From Enoplolaimus lenunculus (Eukaryota > Nematoda > Enoplea > Enoplida > Thoracostomopsidae), in NCBI GenBank assembly GCA_030248215.1, contig JASANG010002509.1:434001-498000 (forward strand): a stretch of DNA of 64,000 nucleotides. Direction: 5' to 3'. Below, in pieces: positions 55,684-64,000 of the stretch; position 1 is the stretch's first letter, and the number at the start of each line of letters is the position of its first letter. Made by a program: the position numbers and the translations under genes. A model generated the notes under the pieces. That model was not told the origin of the DNA, did no database searches, and was given only the letters and a program-made list of their open reading frames with translations.

Positions 55684-56223
55684 ATGCGTACCACCTCTGG
55701 CGATTTTAGTGACTACTTAATCCGTCGTTCAAAGTCATACTGTGACCTCGCCGCAACCCCCCGTGTCTTCGTCGATGAGCCCAAACCAGTACGCCTGTTC
55801 ACCCTTCGCCGGGTGACTTCAGTCCCTTCCCTTAGTTCTTTAAGTGTCGAGTCTGCTTACCCGGTTCCTCGCTACTCGCCGGCTCGAGTGATGAAATGTG
55901 CCACTGTCTACGACGCTTGCGATCCGTACTGGCTAGACCGGCGTTCAAGCATGTGGTATCCATACTATCATTATCCGGTCTACCAAAGCCGGACGTCGCA
56001 TCATTTTTGGCCATTTTCAACATATCGGCCATGGCGGGACTACGGATACCGCAGTCCGCATTATAATTCAACGCCGTATTACGCTTCTTACTATGATTGT
56101 TATGACTCGTACTACAGACGAGTGTGGTCAAAAGCGTTGCATAATGCGTACCTGGATTTGCAAACGCCTGATTATTACGAAAGCCGCCTGTGGCATTCAC
56201 GTCCATATTTGCATTATGTTTAA
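55684..56223 (+). CDS. Array gene 7: Tyr-rich basic protein, 179 residues
   Basis: Two acceptor-like sites, GTATTTCAG and CAATTTCAG (ending 55652), lie just upstream; the nearer is 31 bases before the ATG. Order of motifs: RRSKSYCDL (14-22, Ser18 in R-x-x-S-hydrophobic-x-x-L context), a Ser/Val-rich stretch, DPYWLDRR (80-87), MWYPYYHYPVYQ, HHFWPFSTYRPW (106-117), then a long Tyr block (PYYASYYDCYDSYYRRVW). DPxWxDRR is shared with array gene 2 and the WPF module with array gene 8. No signal peptide. Family not recognised; a structural, possibly cytoskeletal or sarcomeric, protein is inference from composition. Confidence 0.72.
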   Translation: MRTTSGDFSDYLIRRSKSYCDLAATPRVFVDEPKPVRLFTLRRVTSVPSLSSLSVESAYPVPRYSPARVMKCATVYDACDPYWLDRRSSMWYPYYHYPVYQSRTSHHFWPFSTYRPWRDYGYRSPHYNSTPYYASYYDCYDSYYRRVWSKALHNAYLDLQTPDYYESRLWHSRPYLHYV

Positions 56224-57249
56224 TTTAGGTTTCAAGAGTCCTGGGTATGATAATGTTGGTCTATGGTGCATACCAACGGGTATTTAACACGGCGTAGCTG
56301 ATGCTATCAACGATATGAAGCTTTTAATTGTGCGAATACGGCATGGTATATATGTCATAGCACATCATGTCGTAATTGAGCCCAATACCGAATTCGGCAA
56401 GTCCATAGCGGAATTACGACTTGGGCTAGCCCAATGCGGAATCATGTCTCATAAAGCTGTGTCGTTTTCTAATTGGTTACATTATCGTCGCAATCCTGGT
56501 GGATACCAATTTGCTCTGTAAAACAAAATGTTCGATAGCTAATGGGTGGCGATTACTTTGCCAATCCGAAGAGTGTTCGCATCAGCCAATCAAATTTGAG
56601 CATGGCGTTAAGGTAGTAACCAATCACAATGCATGCACTTGTTGCATAGAAAGAATTAGGCCATGGGCTGCCCAATTCGGAATTGGGTTAAATTACGACT
56701 TGGGCTACGACATATATACTGATTAAGTAATGTCTTTGTTACATATTATTGTGTAAATATTTTAAGCTTGTGTTTTTGCGTTTTGCCTATGACATATTCT
56801 GGCCTGTGTTGTACGTTGAACTCTAAATTTGGCATGTTTTTAGTCTAGATTTAGGTTTAGGTTGATATATTTTGTATTGTAGATTAACATTTATGTAATT
56901 GTACTTTTTACATTTTATGCGTGTTGTTGGCTTTGGTTTAGGTTTAATTTGTGACATTGCGTAGACATTTGTTGTTTTCGATTATCCCCCGAACCAGCGT
57001 TTGCCCGAAAATGGTTGGATTTTGAAAATTGTCGCATATTTCGGCTTCTCATGGCATCCGTTTAAAACAAATTATGTACCATTAGACGCAGTTTGCGGAA
57101 CTGAGTCAAGTGATGTTAATCCCACAATCAGACGTCTGGCCAACGAGTTTTATATTGTAAAATAACTGACTTGGGGCGCTTCTAATGTTTTGGGACGTCC
57201 CAAAATTAGTTATTTGACCAGAACTCGACAGCCAGAGGTCTGATTCTAG
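56224..57249. repeat. TACGACTTGGGCTA inverted-repeat element and a decayed foldback copy
   Basis: At about 56350-56720 the left part (CATGTCGTAATTGAGCCCAA) is mirrored by the right part (ATTACGACTTGGGCTACGAC). From about 56985 to 57240 lies a partial copy of the palindromic element at 32771 (CAGCGTTTGCCCGAAAATGG, then ACCATTAGACGCAGTTTGCG). The two frames at 56315-56726 are translations of the first element. Confidence 0.55.
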
Positions 57250-57435
57250 ACTAATCATACGCTTGACTTAGGCTTAGGCTTAGGCTTAGGTTTCGGCTTC
57301 GGAATAAACTCATTCCTACGCTTAGGCTTAGGCTTAGGCTTAGGCTTAGGTTTAGGCTTAGGCTTAGGCTTAGGCTTAGGCTTAGGCTTAGCAAAATGCT
57401 TATATACTATTCCGCCCCTGTTCTTTACATTGGCC
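57250..57435. mobile_element. TTAGGC-core MITE, left end lost, long core
   Basis: Core with two TTAGGC runs, the second about 13 units long, separated by AATAAACTCATTCCTACGC, then right end CGCCCCTGTTCTTTACATTGGCC. The left end reads TCTAGACTAATCATACGCTTG without the outer repeat. Confidence 0.85.
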
Positions 57436-58979
57436 AAAGGCAGAATGAGCCGGTTACCACATTTCTGGCTATGTTTTTTTCACATTTCTGCCTATGTTTT
57501 TTTGTTCTTTTTATTGTTTTAGTATAAATTCTAGTTTCTGCTGAAGTAGTGATATATATTAACCATCTTATTTATCTTGCCATGCTGTGTTTCGCACTGT
57601 ATTAATTGATATTTTGCAAAAAATAAATTTTTTGTGAGTCTAATCGTTTTCTGCAACAACTTGTTAAATTCAAATCAGAGCAGCTAGAACAGTCGATTTA
57701 AGACCTAAGCCCGTATTCTCGAATGTGTGTAGTAGCTATCACCAGTTTGTTACATTTCCTTAACTTTGGAACCAGCGCATGGTGAGGTTCGAAATTCAGC
57801 AAATTGTTCGCGTTTGAGTTGCCCTACTTCTGCAGCAGTTTTGACATCTGCAATCACAGGTGTTCGTTAGTTTGAAAGCCTATCGCTAACTGATGATAGG
57901 TACTATATCCATTTGAGAATATGGGCTCTAGAGCCATATTGTCAACTGTGTGTGCCATCTATCGTTAGATATAGTTTTGCGTTCAACCAAACGAACTATA
58001 GGAGTTACGAATCTCAAAATTAACAAAGAAATACCGCAAATTAAATGCAAAATCTTGGCTAATTTTTGAAATTCACTGTTCTCTGGTTCGATCACAACAC
58101 ATTTCACCAACTGGTGGTACGTGATTTCGCCGTCTTATTCGGGTCACTACAGTAAGCTTACTGAATCATTACGTTAAACGTCCATTTCACAGAACTGAAA
58201 TGAAATCTACTGCAAGTTTTACATAGTTTAAATTCAAGTATTTAAAAACAATAAAGTAAGATGTACATCTTGACTGCAGATATTCGGTGAGATGAATATG
58301 TCTTAGCAACGGCATCAATTCAGTCCTATCGCCAATACGGCACAATCACAAGAGCAATTAACTAAGCCTATTAACCCTCAGAAGACTGAAGTATGGACTT
58401 GTTTATTTGCGAACCACAATTATTCTTAAGTATACTTTCGCTCACATTTAAGATTAAGGATTAGGCTTAGAATTTAAGTAAATGGTATATGCAAGTGTTT
58501 ATGCGCATGCTCAACAGGGTGTAAACGGATAGTAAAAATAACGAAAACGGAAACAGAAACGGAAAACAGATATTGAAGTATATAAATTTCGAATATGTTT
58601 TATGTTTCTGCTAACACAAACGAGACGTGTAAAATGTTTACCGGGCTTTTTAAAATTTTGATGAAAATATGGCGGATGCACCGAAATTTTTAAGATTATA
58701 GTTGAATAGCGTAATTTTTGTTTCAGTTTGGACAATTGCAGCACATCTGTAATGAAACATTGCTTGAAATCTACGTAATTTAAAACTACGCAATTTTGAA
58801 TGTAAAAATGAACAAATTTCCGGCATTTTTATAACGGAAAAGGAAATGGAAACGGATACCGATTTTTACCGAAAACGGATATCCGGTTACACCCTGATGC
58901 TCGAAGCGTTTTTTTGGCATTTAAGCCTAATCCTGTCAATGTTAGAAGTTTTTATACAACAGCTTATTTTCAATTTCAG
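57436..58979. other. Intergenic interval with interspersed repeats
   Basis: At 57709-57931 lies a CACCAGTTTGTT ... ACTGATGATAGGTACTATAT element ending GAGAATATGGGC; at 58132-58155 an isolated GTCTTATTCGGGTCACTACA end; at about 58515-58895 an inverted-repeat element with CAGGGTGTAAACGGATAGT and CGGATATCCGGTTACACCCTG ends. No exon supported. Confidence 0.55.
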
Positions 58980-59020
58980 TCTACCAAAATTCTTGCCAAT
59001 ACGTATAGCTGATATCCGCA

Positions 59021-59536
59021 ATGTTTGACCGTTCGAATCTTTTGCTTCGATCCCTTCGACGTTCAGATCATTCATGCTGGCATCCGCATCGTTCTGAAGT
59101 TTGTACAATCAAACGGTTCGCGTCAATTGCCGACCTTGGCTCAATGAGCACTCGCGAATTTGCGCTTGAACCGATTTACCGAGCATCAAAGGTGCCACCG
59201 CTTGCCGGACCACCGATGATTTATCATCATCCGCATCTGCGTTACACATACTCTGCGGAAGTACCATCGCATAGCTATTGGCCATTTCAGTCGTATCAAA
59301 AATACCCGCCATACTATACGTATAACACATGGCGTTACCCTGCGCTCATTTCACCGTACAAATTTCGACCCGAAGCGGTTACACGTGAAAGCTATCAACC
59401 CATCTACGCTCCGGCGTATGGTTACTTTCCTAGATCGGTTTTAAATTATAAAATCCTGGAATATCCATGCCGGCGTACGAATTATTTGTGGAAATCAAAG
59501 TCACAAGTGTTCAGCTATAAGTCTAACGCGTTCTAG
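59021..59536 (+). CDS. Array gene 8: Tyr-rich protein, 171 residues
   Basis: Acceptor TTTTCAATTTCAG ends 41 bases before the ATG. The N-terminus is basic with several short Arg/Ser motifs, then KRFASIADL (31-39, Ser35 in R-x-x-S-hydrophobic-x-x-L context), a Pro-rich linker (KVPPLAGPP), HLRYTYSAEVPSHSYWPFQS (72-91), YQKYPPYYTYNTWRYP, and a C-terminal part with SPYKFRP, PAYGYFP and YLWKSKS. It has no signal peptide or membrane segment. It is the last array member seen; a CCCGTAGCC-type repeat begins directly after its stop. Family not recognised. Confidence 0.72.
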   Translation: MFDRSNLLLRSLRRSDHSCWHPHRSEVCTIKRFASIADLGSMSTREFALEPIYRASKVPPLAGPPMIYHHPHLRYTYSAEVPSHSYWPFQSYQKYPPYYTYNTWRYPALISPYKFRPEAVTRESYQPIYAPAYGYFPRSVLNYKILEYPCRRTNYLWKSKSQVFSYKSNAF

Positions 59537-59551
59537 TGTGACTTCTCAGGT

Positions 59552-59722
59552 TCGTAGCCAGCTCACCTTGCTAGGGGGGGGGGGCTGAAAAATTAGTCAG
59601 GAGGCGCTTTCAAGGGTTTTCAATGAGTTGCAAGCAAGGTAGAAAATTCTCTAGGAGGGAGACTGAAATTTTTCCAGGAGGGGCTAAGCCTCCGTGGCCC
59701 CCTTTTCGTTACGGGCCCGTGT
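59552..59722. repeat. CCCGTAGCCAG interspersed repeat
   Basis: Starts GGTTCGTAGCCAGCTCACCT, contains TCAAGGGTTTTCAATGAGTT and ends GTTACGGGCCCGTG. One of about six copies in the window, in both orientations. Confidence 0.8.
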
Positions 59723-60012
59723 GAATTGCGAAATGCCGAAACTGCCAAGCTTGCAAATCATTTACTGTCGAATGACTGGGTTGCAGAGATATGCCTTAAA
59801 TGTTAGATTTTGAGTTAAGTTGACATTTTGCTTAAGCTTCGACTGATCCATTTAAGTCAAAGATTTTCAATAATGGTTTGTGTTTGCTAGATTAATAGTA
59901 CAGGTCTCTGAAATCTATTACTGTTTTTAGCCTTTAGTCCTGGCTGTGCTGTGAGATGGATAACTCGCCAGAGAAATACGCTTTTACAGAAACCTGTTTT
60001 CTTTGAACTTAA

Positions 60013-60420
60013 GTTTGTCTTATACCTTAACTTGAGTCGAAAATCGACTTAAGCCAAAAATCGACTTAATTCGAAAATCGATTTAAGTAGAAAATCGACT
60101 TAAGGCGAAAATCGACTTAAGTCTAAAATCGACTTAAGTCGAAAATCGACTTAAGGCGAAAGTCGACTTAAGTTGAAAATCGATTTAAGTCGGAAATCGA
60201 CTTAAGTCGAAAATCGACTTAACTCGAAAATCGACTTAAGTCGAAAATCGATTTAAGTCGAAAATCGACTTAAGGCGAAAATCGAGTAAAGTCGAAAATC
60301 GACTTAAGTCGAAAATTGACTTAACTCGAAAATCGACTTAAAACTCGAAAATCGACTTGAAAGTCGAAAATCGATTTACGTCGAAAATGGGCTTAAGCCA
60401 GAGATCGACTCAGTCTCTGC
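60013..60420. repeat. 17-bp tandem satellite, each unit a near-palindrome
   Basis: About 23 tandem units with consensus GTCGAAAATCGACTTAA. Each unit is itself an inverted repeat (AAGTCGA/TCGACTT around AAA), so the whole tract could fold as many small hairpins or as one long one. Units vary by single substitutions (GGCGA, CTCGA, TCTAA) and a few have an extra base or two. Confidence 0.93.
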
Positions 60421-60618
60421 AACGCAGCCAATGTAACCGCTATTTATGCTTCATAGCAGCATGACAACCCGTTAGGCTATCATTGTTTCATCCCTAATTA
60501 TCCTGAGCCAATTGCCACAGAGGTGGTGCCAGAACGCTGTGGGTAACTTGTGATATCACCAAAAATTCTGTTATTTCTATGGTCATAGTTGTGAATTACT
60601 TGAAAACCATTCACTTTT
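60421..60618. other. No gene recognised
   Basis: Short interval between the satellite and a MITE, without features. Confidence 0.4.
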
Positions 60619-60777
60619 GGCCAATGTTACTTTAACGGGCGTAACAGTAGATTAAGCGCATTTCTAAGCTTAAGCCTAAGCCTAAGCGTTGCAAAAATGT
60701 GTTCCTAAGCCTAAGCCTAAGCGTAAGCCTAAAGCCTAAGCAAAAAAATGTGGACGCCCCATAAATTAGCATGGTCC
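60619..60777. mobile_element. TTAGGC-core MITE, GTTACTTT ends, right arm shortened
   Basis: Left end GGCCAATGTTACTTTAACGG; core CCTAAGCC with GTTGCAAAAATGTGTTCC spacer; right end ACGCCCCATAAATTAGCATG then GTCC, with an internal deletion of the usual AATCTAGAATCTAAACC block. Confidence 0.85.
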
Positions 60778-61052
60778 CCGTTTTTCATTACAGGTCTGCA
60801 GCAATAGTTCAAAGGCCGAAACAAAAAATTACAAAATTTTTGCACTAAAATCATGTTAAAATTTTGAATCGTCAATTAAACTTTCAGACAGAAATGTCGA
60901 ATTTTTTACGTTTCCGTCAATATTTTGATCCACCGTCCGTTTCCGTTATGTTTGCCATACGTTTAACAGCATTAAATTTTAATACAAAGTGTAATTTTGA
61001 AATTGAAAATTCTGTGGGGCTCCCCCTTGATGCGCCGTTCCTACTGTACATG
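60778..61052. other. No gene recognised
   Basis: AT-rich interval; the open frame at 60864-61163 runs into the adjoining MITE and shows no domain. Confidence 0.4.
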
Positions 61053-61250
61053 GGCCAATGTATAGAACAGGGCCGGAACAGTAGTATAAGCATACTTGTA
61101 GGCCTACGCCTAAACCTAAGCCTAAGCGTAAGGATGAGTCCATTCCTATTAGCGGAAGCCTAAGCCTAAGCATAAAAATAGTCTAACGCTTAAACTGACT
61201 CTATTACAGCCCCGCCAGAAAGCGATCCGGCCCTGTTCTATATATGAGCC
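61053..61250. mobile_element. TTAGGC-core MITE
   Basis: Ends GGCCAATGTATAGAACAGGG and GATCCGGCCCTGTTCTATATATGAGCC, with CCTAAGCC units and the GTCTAACGCTTAAACTG block. Confidence 0.88.
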
Positions 61251-61407
61251 ATGACATGGATTTGAAACTGTGTATGTGTAGCTTCAACTTGTAGTAAAAA
61301 TACAACATACAGTAAAATGCATGCTGAATAATGAATGATACCTCAGGAACGGGACTATTTCCAATTTAATTTACAATTACTGCTCACTTAACTTGTATGT
61401 GTTTATT

Positions 61408-61722
61408 GGTCCATGTATAGAACAGGACCGGATCGTTTTCCGGAGGGGCTATAATACAGTCTGTTTAAGCTTTTGATTAATTTTTTTTGCTTAGGCTTAG
61501 GCTTAAGCTTAGGCTTAGAAATATACTTATACTACTGTTCCGGCCCTCTCGACAAAAATTATATACTTAGCAATTTTGTGACAACAGTTCGTGGTTTATG
61601 AGTGGGTCAAAAGTAAGTTTATCACCTGTGAAATTTTGTGCCCCCCCCCCCCCCATTTTGAGATCCTGGATCCGCCATTGAATGCTTATACTACTGTTCC
61701 GGCATTGTTCTATACATGGGCC
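61408..61722. mobile_element. TTAGGC-core MITE, interrupted or duplicated right end
   Basis: Left end GGTCCATGTATAGAACAGGA, core GGCTTAGGCTTAAGC, then a first right end (ACTACTGTTCCGGCCCTC) at about 61530-61550 that stops short. After about 125 bases, which include a C16 run at 61634-61653, a second right end (ACTACTGTTCCGGC ... TATACATGGGCC) completes it at 61722. The inner piece repeats the CTTATACTACTGTTCCGG string, so a duplication at the break is likely. Confidence 0.75.
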
Positions 61723-62766
61723 TGTTAATTTTTTCCCACATTAAGATTCTTCACAGAAATAACGACCGTATATTTAAGCCTAAGCCTGGGAATAAGCCTA
61801 GGCTTCAGCATAAATAGCAGCGTACGGCTTAGCCTACGCCTAAACCTGAACTTAATCTTATGCCTGATTCTAAGCCTAACCATATGGTGGTAATGTAAAC
61901 ACTGTGGGAAATTTCGCTTTCTTAACGCTAGTGTGGGGGTAAAATTTAAACGAGTATAACAACTGGTCAGTTGTTAATTTTATACGGTACAAAATTAACA
62001 CCAAGCCAAGTTTCACCACTGGTCACTTGTTTTAGGTTCAGGTGTACAAGCGTCTAGGAGCTCAGACCAGTTTTACACATTTATTTTGAAATCTCAGAAA
62101 CCCCATTTGCGGTGTTTACACCGTTGTTCTTGTGTTTGAATGAACGGCTATCACAAGCTCGTTGTGGCACCGTTGACAAAATTATTGTGAACGACGCATA
62201 ATGGCTTGTATGTGAAACGGCGGTTGCAAACATCTTTTAATTTGGTGCATTCGGTTAAAATTAATGCCCAACAACGTCGACATCTGAAAGCTTTTTTAAA
62301 CATTTTTGAGCAATTCAAACCCGCAAGTTTGGGTCCATATAGCTGAAAGATTCCATTTTTAGACATCCGTAACTTTTTTGTCGTGGGTCACCAATGCTTA
62401 TCTTGTTTGATATATACTCAGTAAAATAGTCATGTGATTTTCTTAGTAATTCAGGCACTATAGACTGTTAAGCATACAATATTAACGTCTTAGCATTTGT
62501 TGAAGCACAAGTTGGTACATGGTTTTCAAATTTTTTAACAGAAAAACGAAAAACCCGTATCTTTCGACGATTCAGTTTTTCCGGAAATGCCAACCATGAA
62601 ATAATTACACGCTACAAAACTGAACGCAAAACGCAAATGTGTTATAGCGAATGAAATGTTTTCATTAATCTTAACGGTTGGGTTTCTGAAATCTTACATA
62701 AAATTTACTATTTCAATTGTTCAAGTAAATCGAATATCTCATTTGGTTTGATTTGTAACTTAATTC
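61723..62766. other. No gene recognised; 3' flank of the minus-strand gene
   Basis: Decayed CCTAAGCC units at 61755-61880; the remaining DNA has no supported exon. The segment near 62700-62766 should hold the 3'UTR of the minus-strand gene. Confidence 0.4.
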
Positions 62767-64000
62767 TTAATCCTGATCGGTACGTTTTTGCATCATTACA
62801 GCAATTAAGCCAACCGCCTTTGATTTCTTCCCGGACACTGTCATACTATTGGCTGGTCCATTAGACGAGTTTCCGTTCGACCTATCAGCTGCGAGACGTA
62901 CAATTTTTCGTGTGAAAAGTATCCAATCAACAAACAGCGCACATCCTGCAGTCACAATCGACGCAACAAACGTGTACACTGCCCATGCAGGGATCTGATT
63001 TCGCCGCGCTGTTCCTGACAGAAATTGGTCCATTTGGCTGCCTCCGAGGTGGTCTTGCTTGTACGCGTTCAAGGCATTGCCAATAGTCCTAATTGCGTAC
63101 AAAATCATTTCTTGATAAGATCGAGGATTAATTATGATACAATCACTGACGTAGGATTCCGTCTCGCGAAGTAACTGTTCCGGCAGTACCGAGTCCAGTC
63201 TCCGGTTCGTCGCGATCCGAAACAATGGGCCTTCGAGGATCAACTCGCCAGACCTACAGACAGCACCACCCATGACCAGAACCAACAAAACGTTTAACGA
63301 ACAATCGCTGCTTGAGTTATGACCGTCAGGTCGAGCGTGGGTTGAATTTTCACGACCCGTAAACCAACGCGAATGTAAAATTCGACCAAATTCGTCTAGA
63401 TATTTCAACGCCCGAGTAGCGTTCCATTCAAAATTATCAACAATATATCGAAGTTGAGGCAACCGATTACAGTAAGCGGTGGCACCGTTTGAAAACTGCT
63501 CTAAAGCGTTGAAATCAGGCAACGCCAGTACGGGTAGAATGACGATTCCAACTGATAAACGATAGCTCACGGGATCGTTTATCGACCCCAGAGCATTTGT
63601 TGAAGCCGACGGGGTACTGCGTGAGTGTGTCTCTGGGCCAGACAGCGTTTGTTGAACTTCGCCTACTACAGTGAATATTTCATGACGGAGCTGACTAGAG
63701 AACAAGCCAGATGCGTCACAGAGTGATACGCTTCGCTTGCGGTTACTGCGAGATTGTCCAAGATAAACAGGCGGTGAACTACAAATATCAATTGTATTTG
63801 CTCCCATATGAACAAATTCGCGACGGGGAAAATTCGTCCGGCCGGTCGGAATTTGTTGAGGGAGAGGAAAGTTACAAGGACTATAGAGTCCGTTGTTAAC
63901 AGATGGCGCTGGGTCAAATTTTCCAACGTAATAATCGGTAAACGACTTTGAAAAGGTTGCTGATTGGTGTGATTTTGATTTCGCCGGTAGCGAGTATGAC
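62767..64000 (-). CDS. Putative single-pass membrane protein, C-terminal part (runs off the window)
   Basis: The frame is open from the stop at 62767 to the window end, at least 410 residues, so the first ATG inside it (63805-63807) need not be the true start. Features by sequence: a Pro/Cys-containing N-terminal part (GLYSPCNFPLPQ), a core with hydrophobic strands (LSVGIVILPVLALPDF, LNVLLVLVMGGAVC), several N-glycosylation sequons (NATR, NSTH, NSSS), one strong C-terminal hydrophobic segment (WAVYTFVASIVTAGCALFVD) followed by basic residues, and a short Ser/Asn/Lys tail. This suits a type I membrane protein with its main domain outside the cytosol. I do not recognise the family. It is transcribed toward the Tyr-rich array. 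Confidence 0.7.
   Translation of the reverse strand, partial: SYSLPAKSKSHQSATFSKSFTDYYVGKFDPAPSVNNGLYSPCNFPLPQQIPTGRTNFPRREFVHMGANTIDICSSPPVYLGQSRSNRKRSVSLCDASGLFSSQLRHEIFTVVGEVQQTLSGPETHSRSTPSASTNALGSINDPVSYRLSVGIVILPVLALPDFNALEQFSNGATAYCNRLPQLRYIVDNFEWNATRALKYLDEFGRILHSRWFTGRENSTHARPDGHNSSSDCSLNVLLVLVMGGAVCRSGELILEGPLFRIATNRRLDSVLPEQLLRETESYVSDCIIINPRSYQEMILYAIRTIGNALNAYKQDHLGGSQMDQFLSGTARRNQIPAWAVYTFVASIVTAGCALFVDWILFTRKIVRLAADRSNGNSSNGPANSMTVSGKKSKAVGLIAVMMQKRTDQD

Overview
This is a eukaryotic, AT-rich, repeat-dense animal window. It holds three conserved spliced or intron-poor housekeeping genes, one tandem family of unusual tyrosine-rich genes, and one partial membrane-protein gene. 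GT-AG introns can be placed exactly in two genes. Nearly every gene has a U-rich AG acceptor only 6-75 bases before its ATG, which fits spliced-leader trans-splicing or short 5'UTR introns. Many dispersed elements are built from TTAGGC, the canonical nematode telomere unit. Together these make a nematode, or a close relative, the most likely source. That is inference: the species cannot be named from the sequence.

Layout. 1-7.2 kb: no convincing gene; degenerate CCGG-rich repeats, a clean 385-bp hAT-like MITE and tRNA-like SINE fragments. 7.2-9.8 kb (+): HYLS1, a centriole/cilium protein, rebuilt from four phase-compatible exons. 9.8-12.9 kb: hAT-like MITEs. 12.9-13.6 kb (+): phosphomannomutase with no intron in its coding region. 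14-17.5 kb: the first TTAGGC-core MITEs and other repeats. 17.6-20.7 kb (-): dynein light chain LC8, two exons split by a 2.9-kb intron filled with MITEs. 20.7-31.6 kb: repeats, one small possible gene (25.9 kb) and a possible signal-peptide exon (24.3 kb). 31.7-59.5 kb (+): eight same-strand ORFs of 139-216 residues, one every 3.1-6.1 kb; most are very rich in Tyr, Trp and Arg and share short motifs. 59.5-62.7 kb: a 17-bp satellite and more TTAGGC elements. 62.8-64.0 kb (-): the C-terminal part of a putative single-pass membrane protein running off the window.

Two things stand out. First, about 30 copies of short terminal-inverted-repeat elements have cores that are tracts of the telomere-type unit TTAGGC; at least eight have perfect 8- or 9-bp target-site duplications, so they moved as DNA transposons. 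Second, the array of fast-diverging Tyr-rich genes carries a repeated N-terminal RxxS-hydrophobic-x-x-L motif and W/Y/R-rich blocks, and I cannot assign it to a named family. The housekeeping genes are not functionally linked to each other apart from HYLS1 and LC8 both belonging broadly to centriole, cilium or dynein biology; I do not read this as a cluster.
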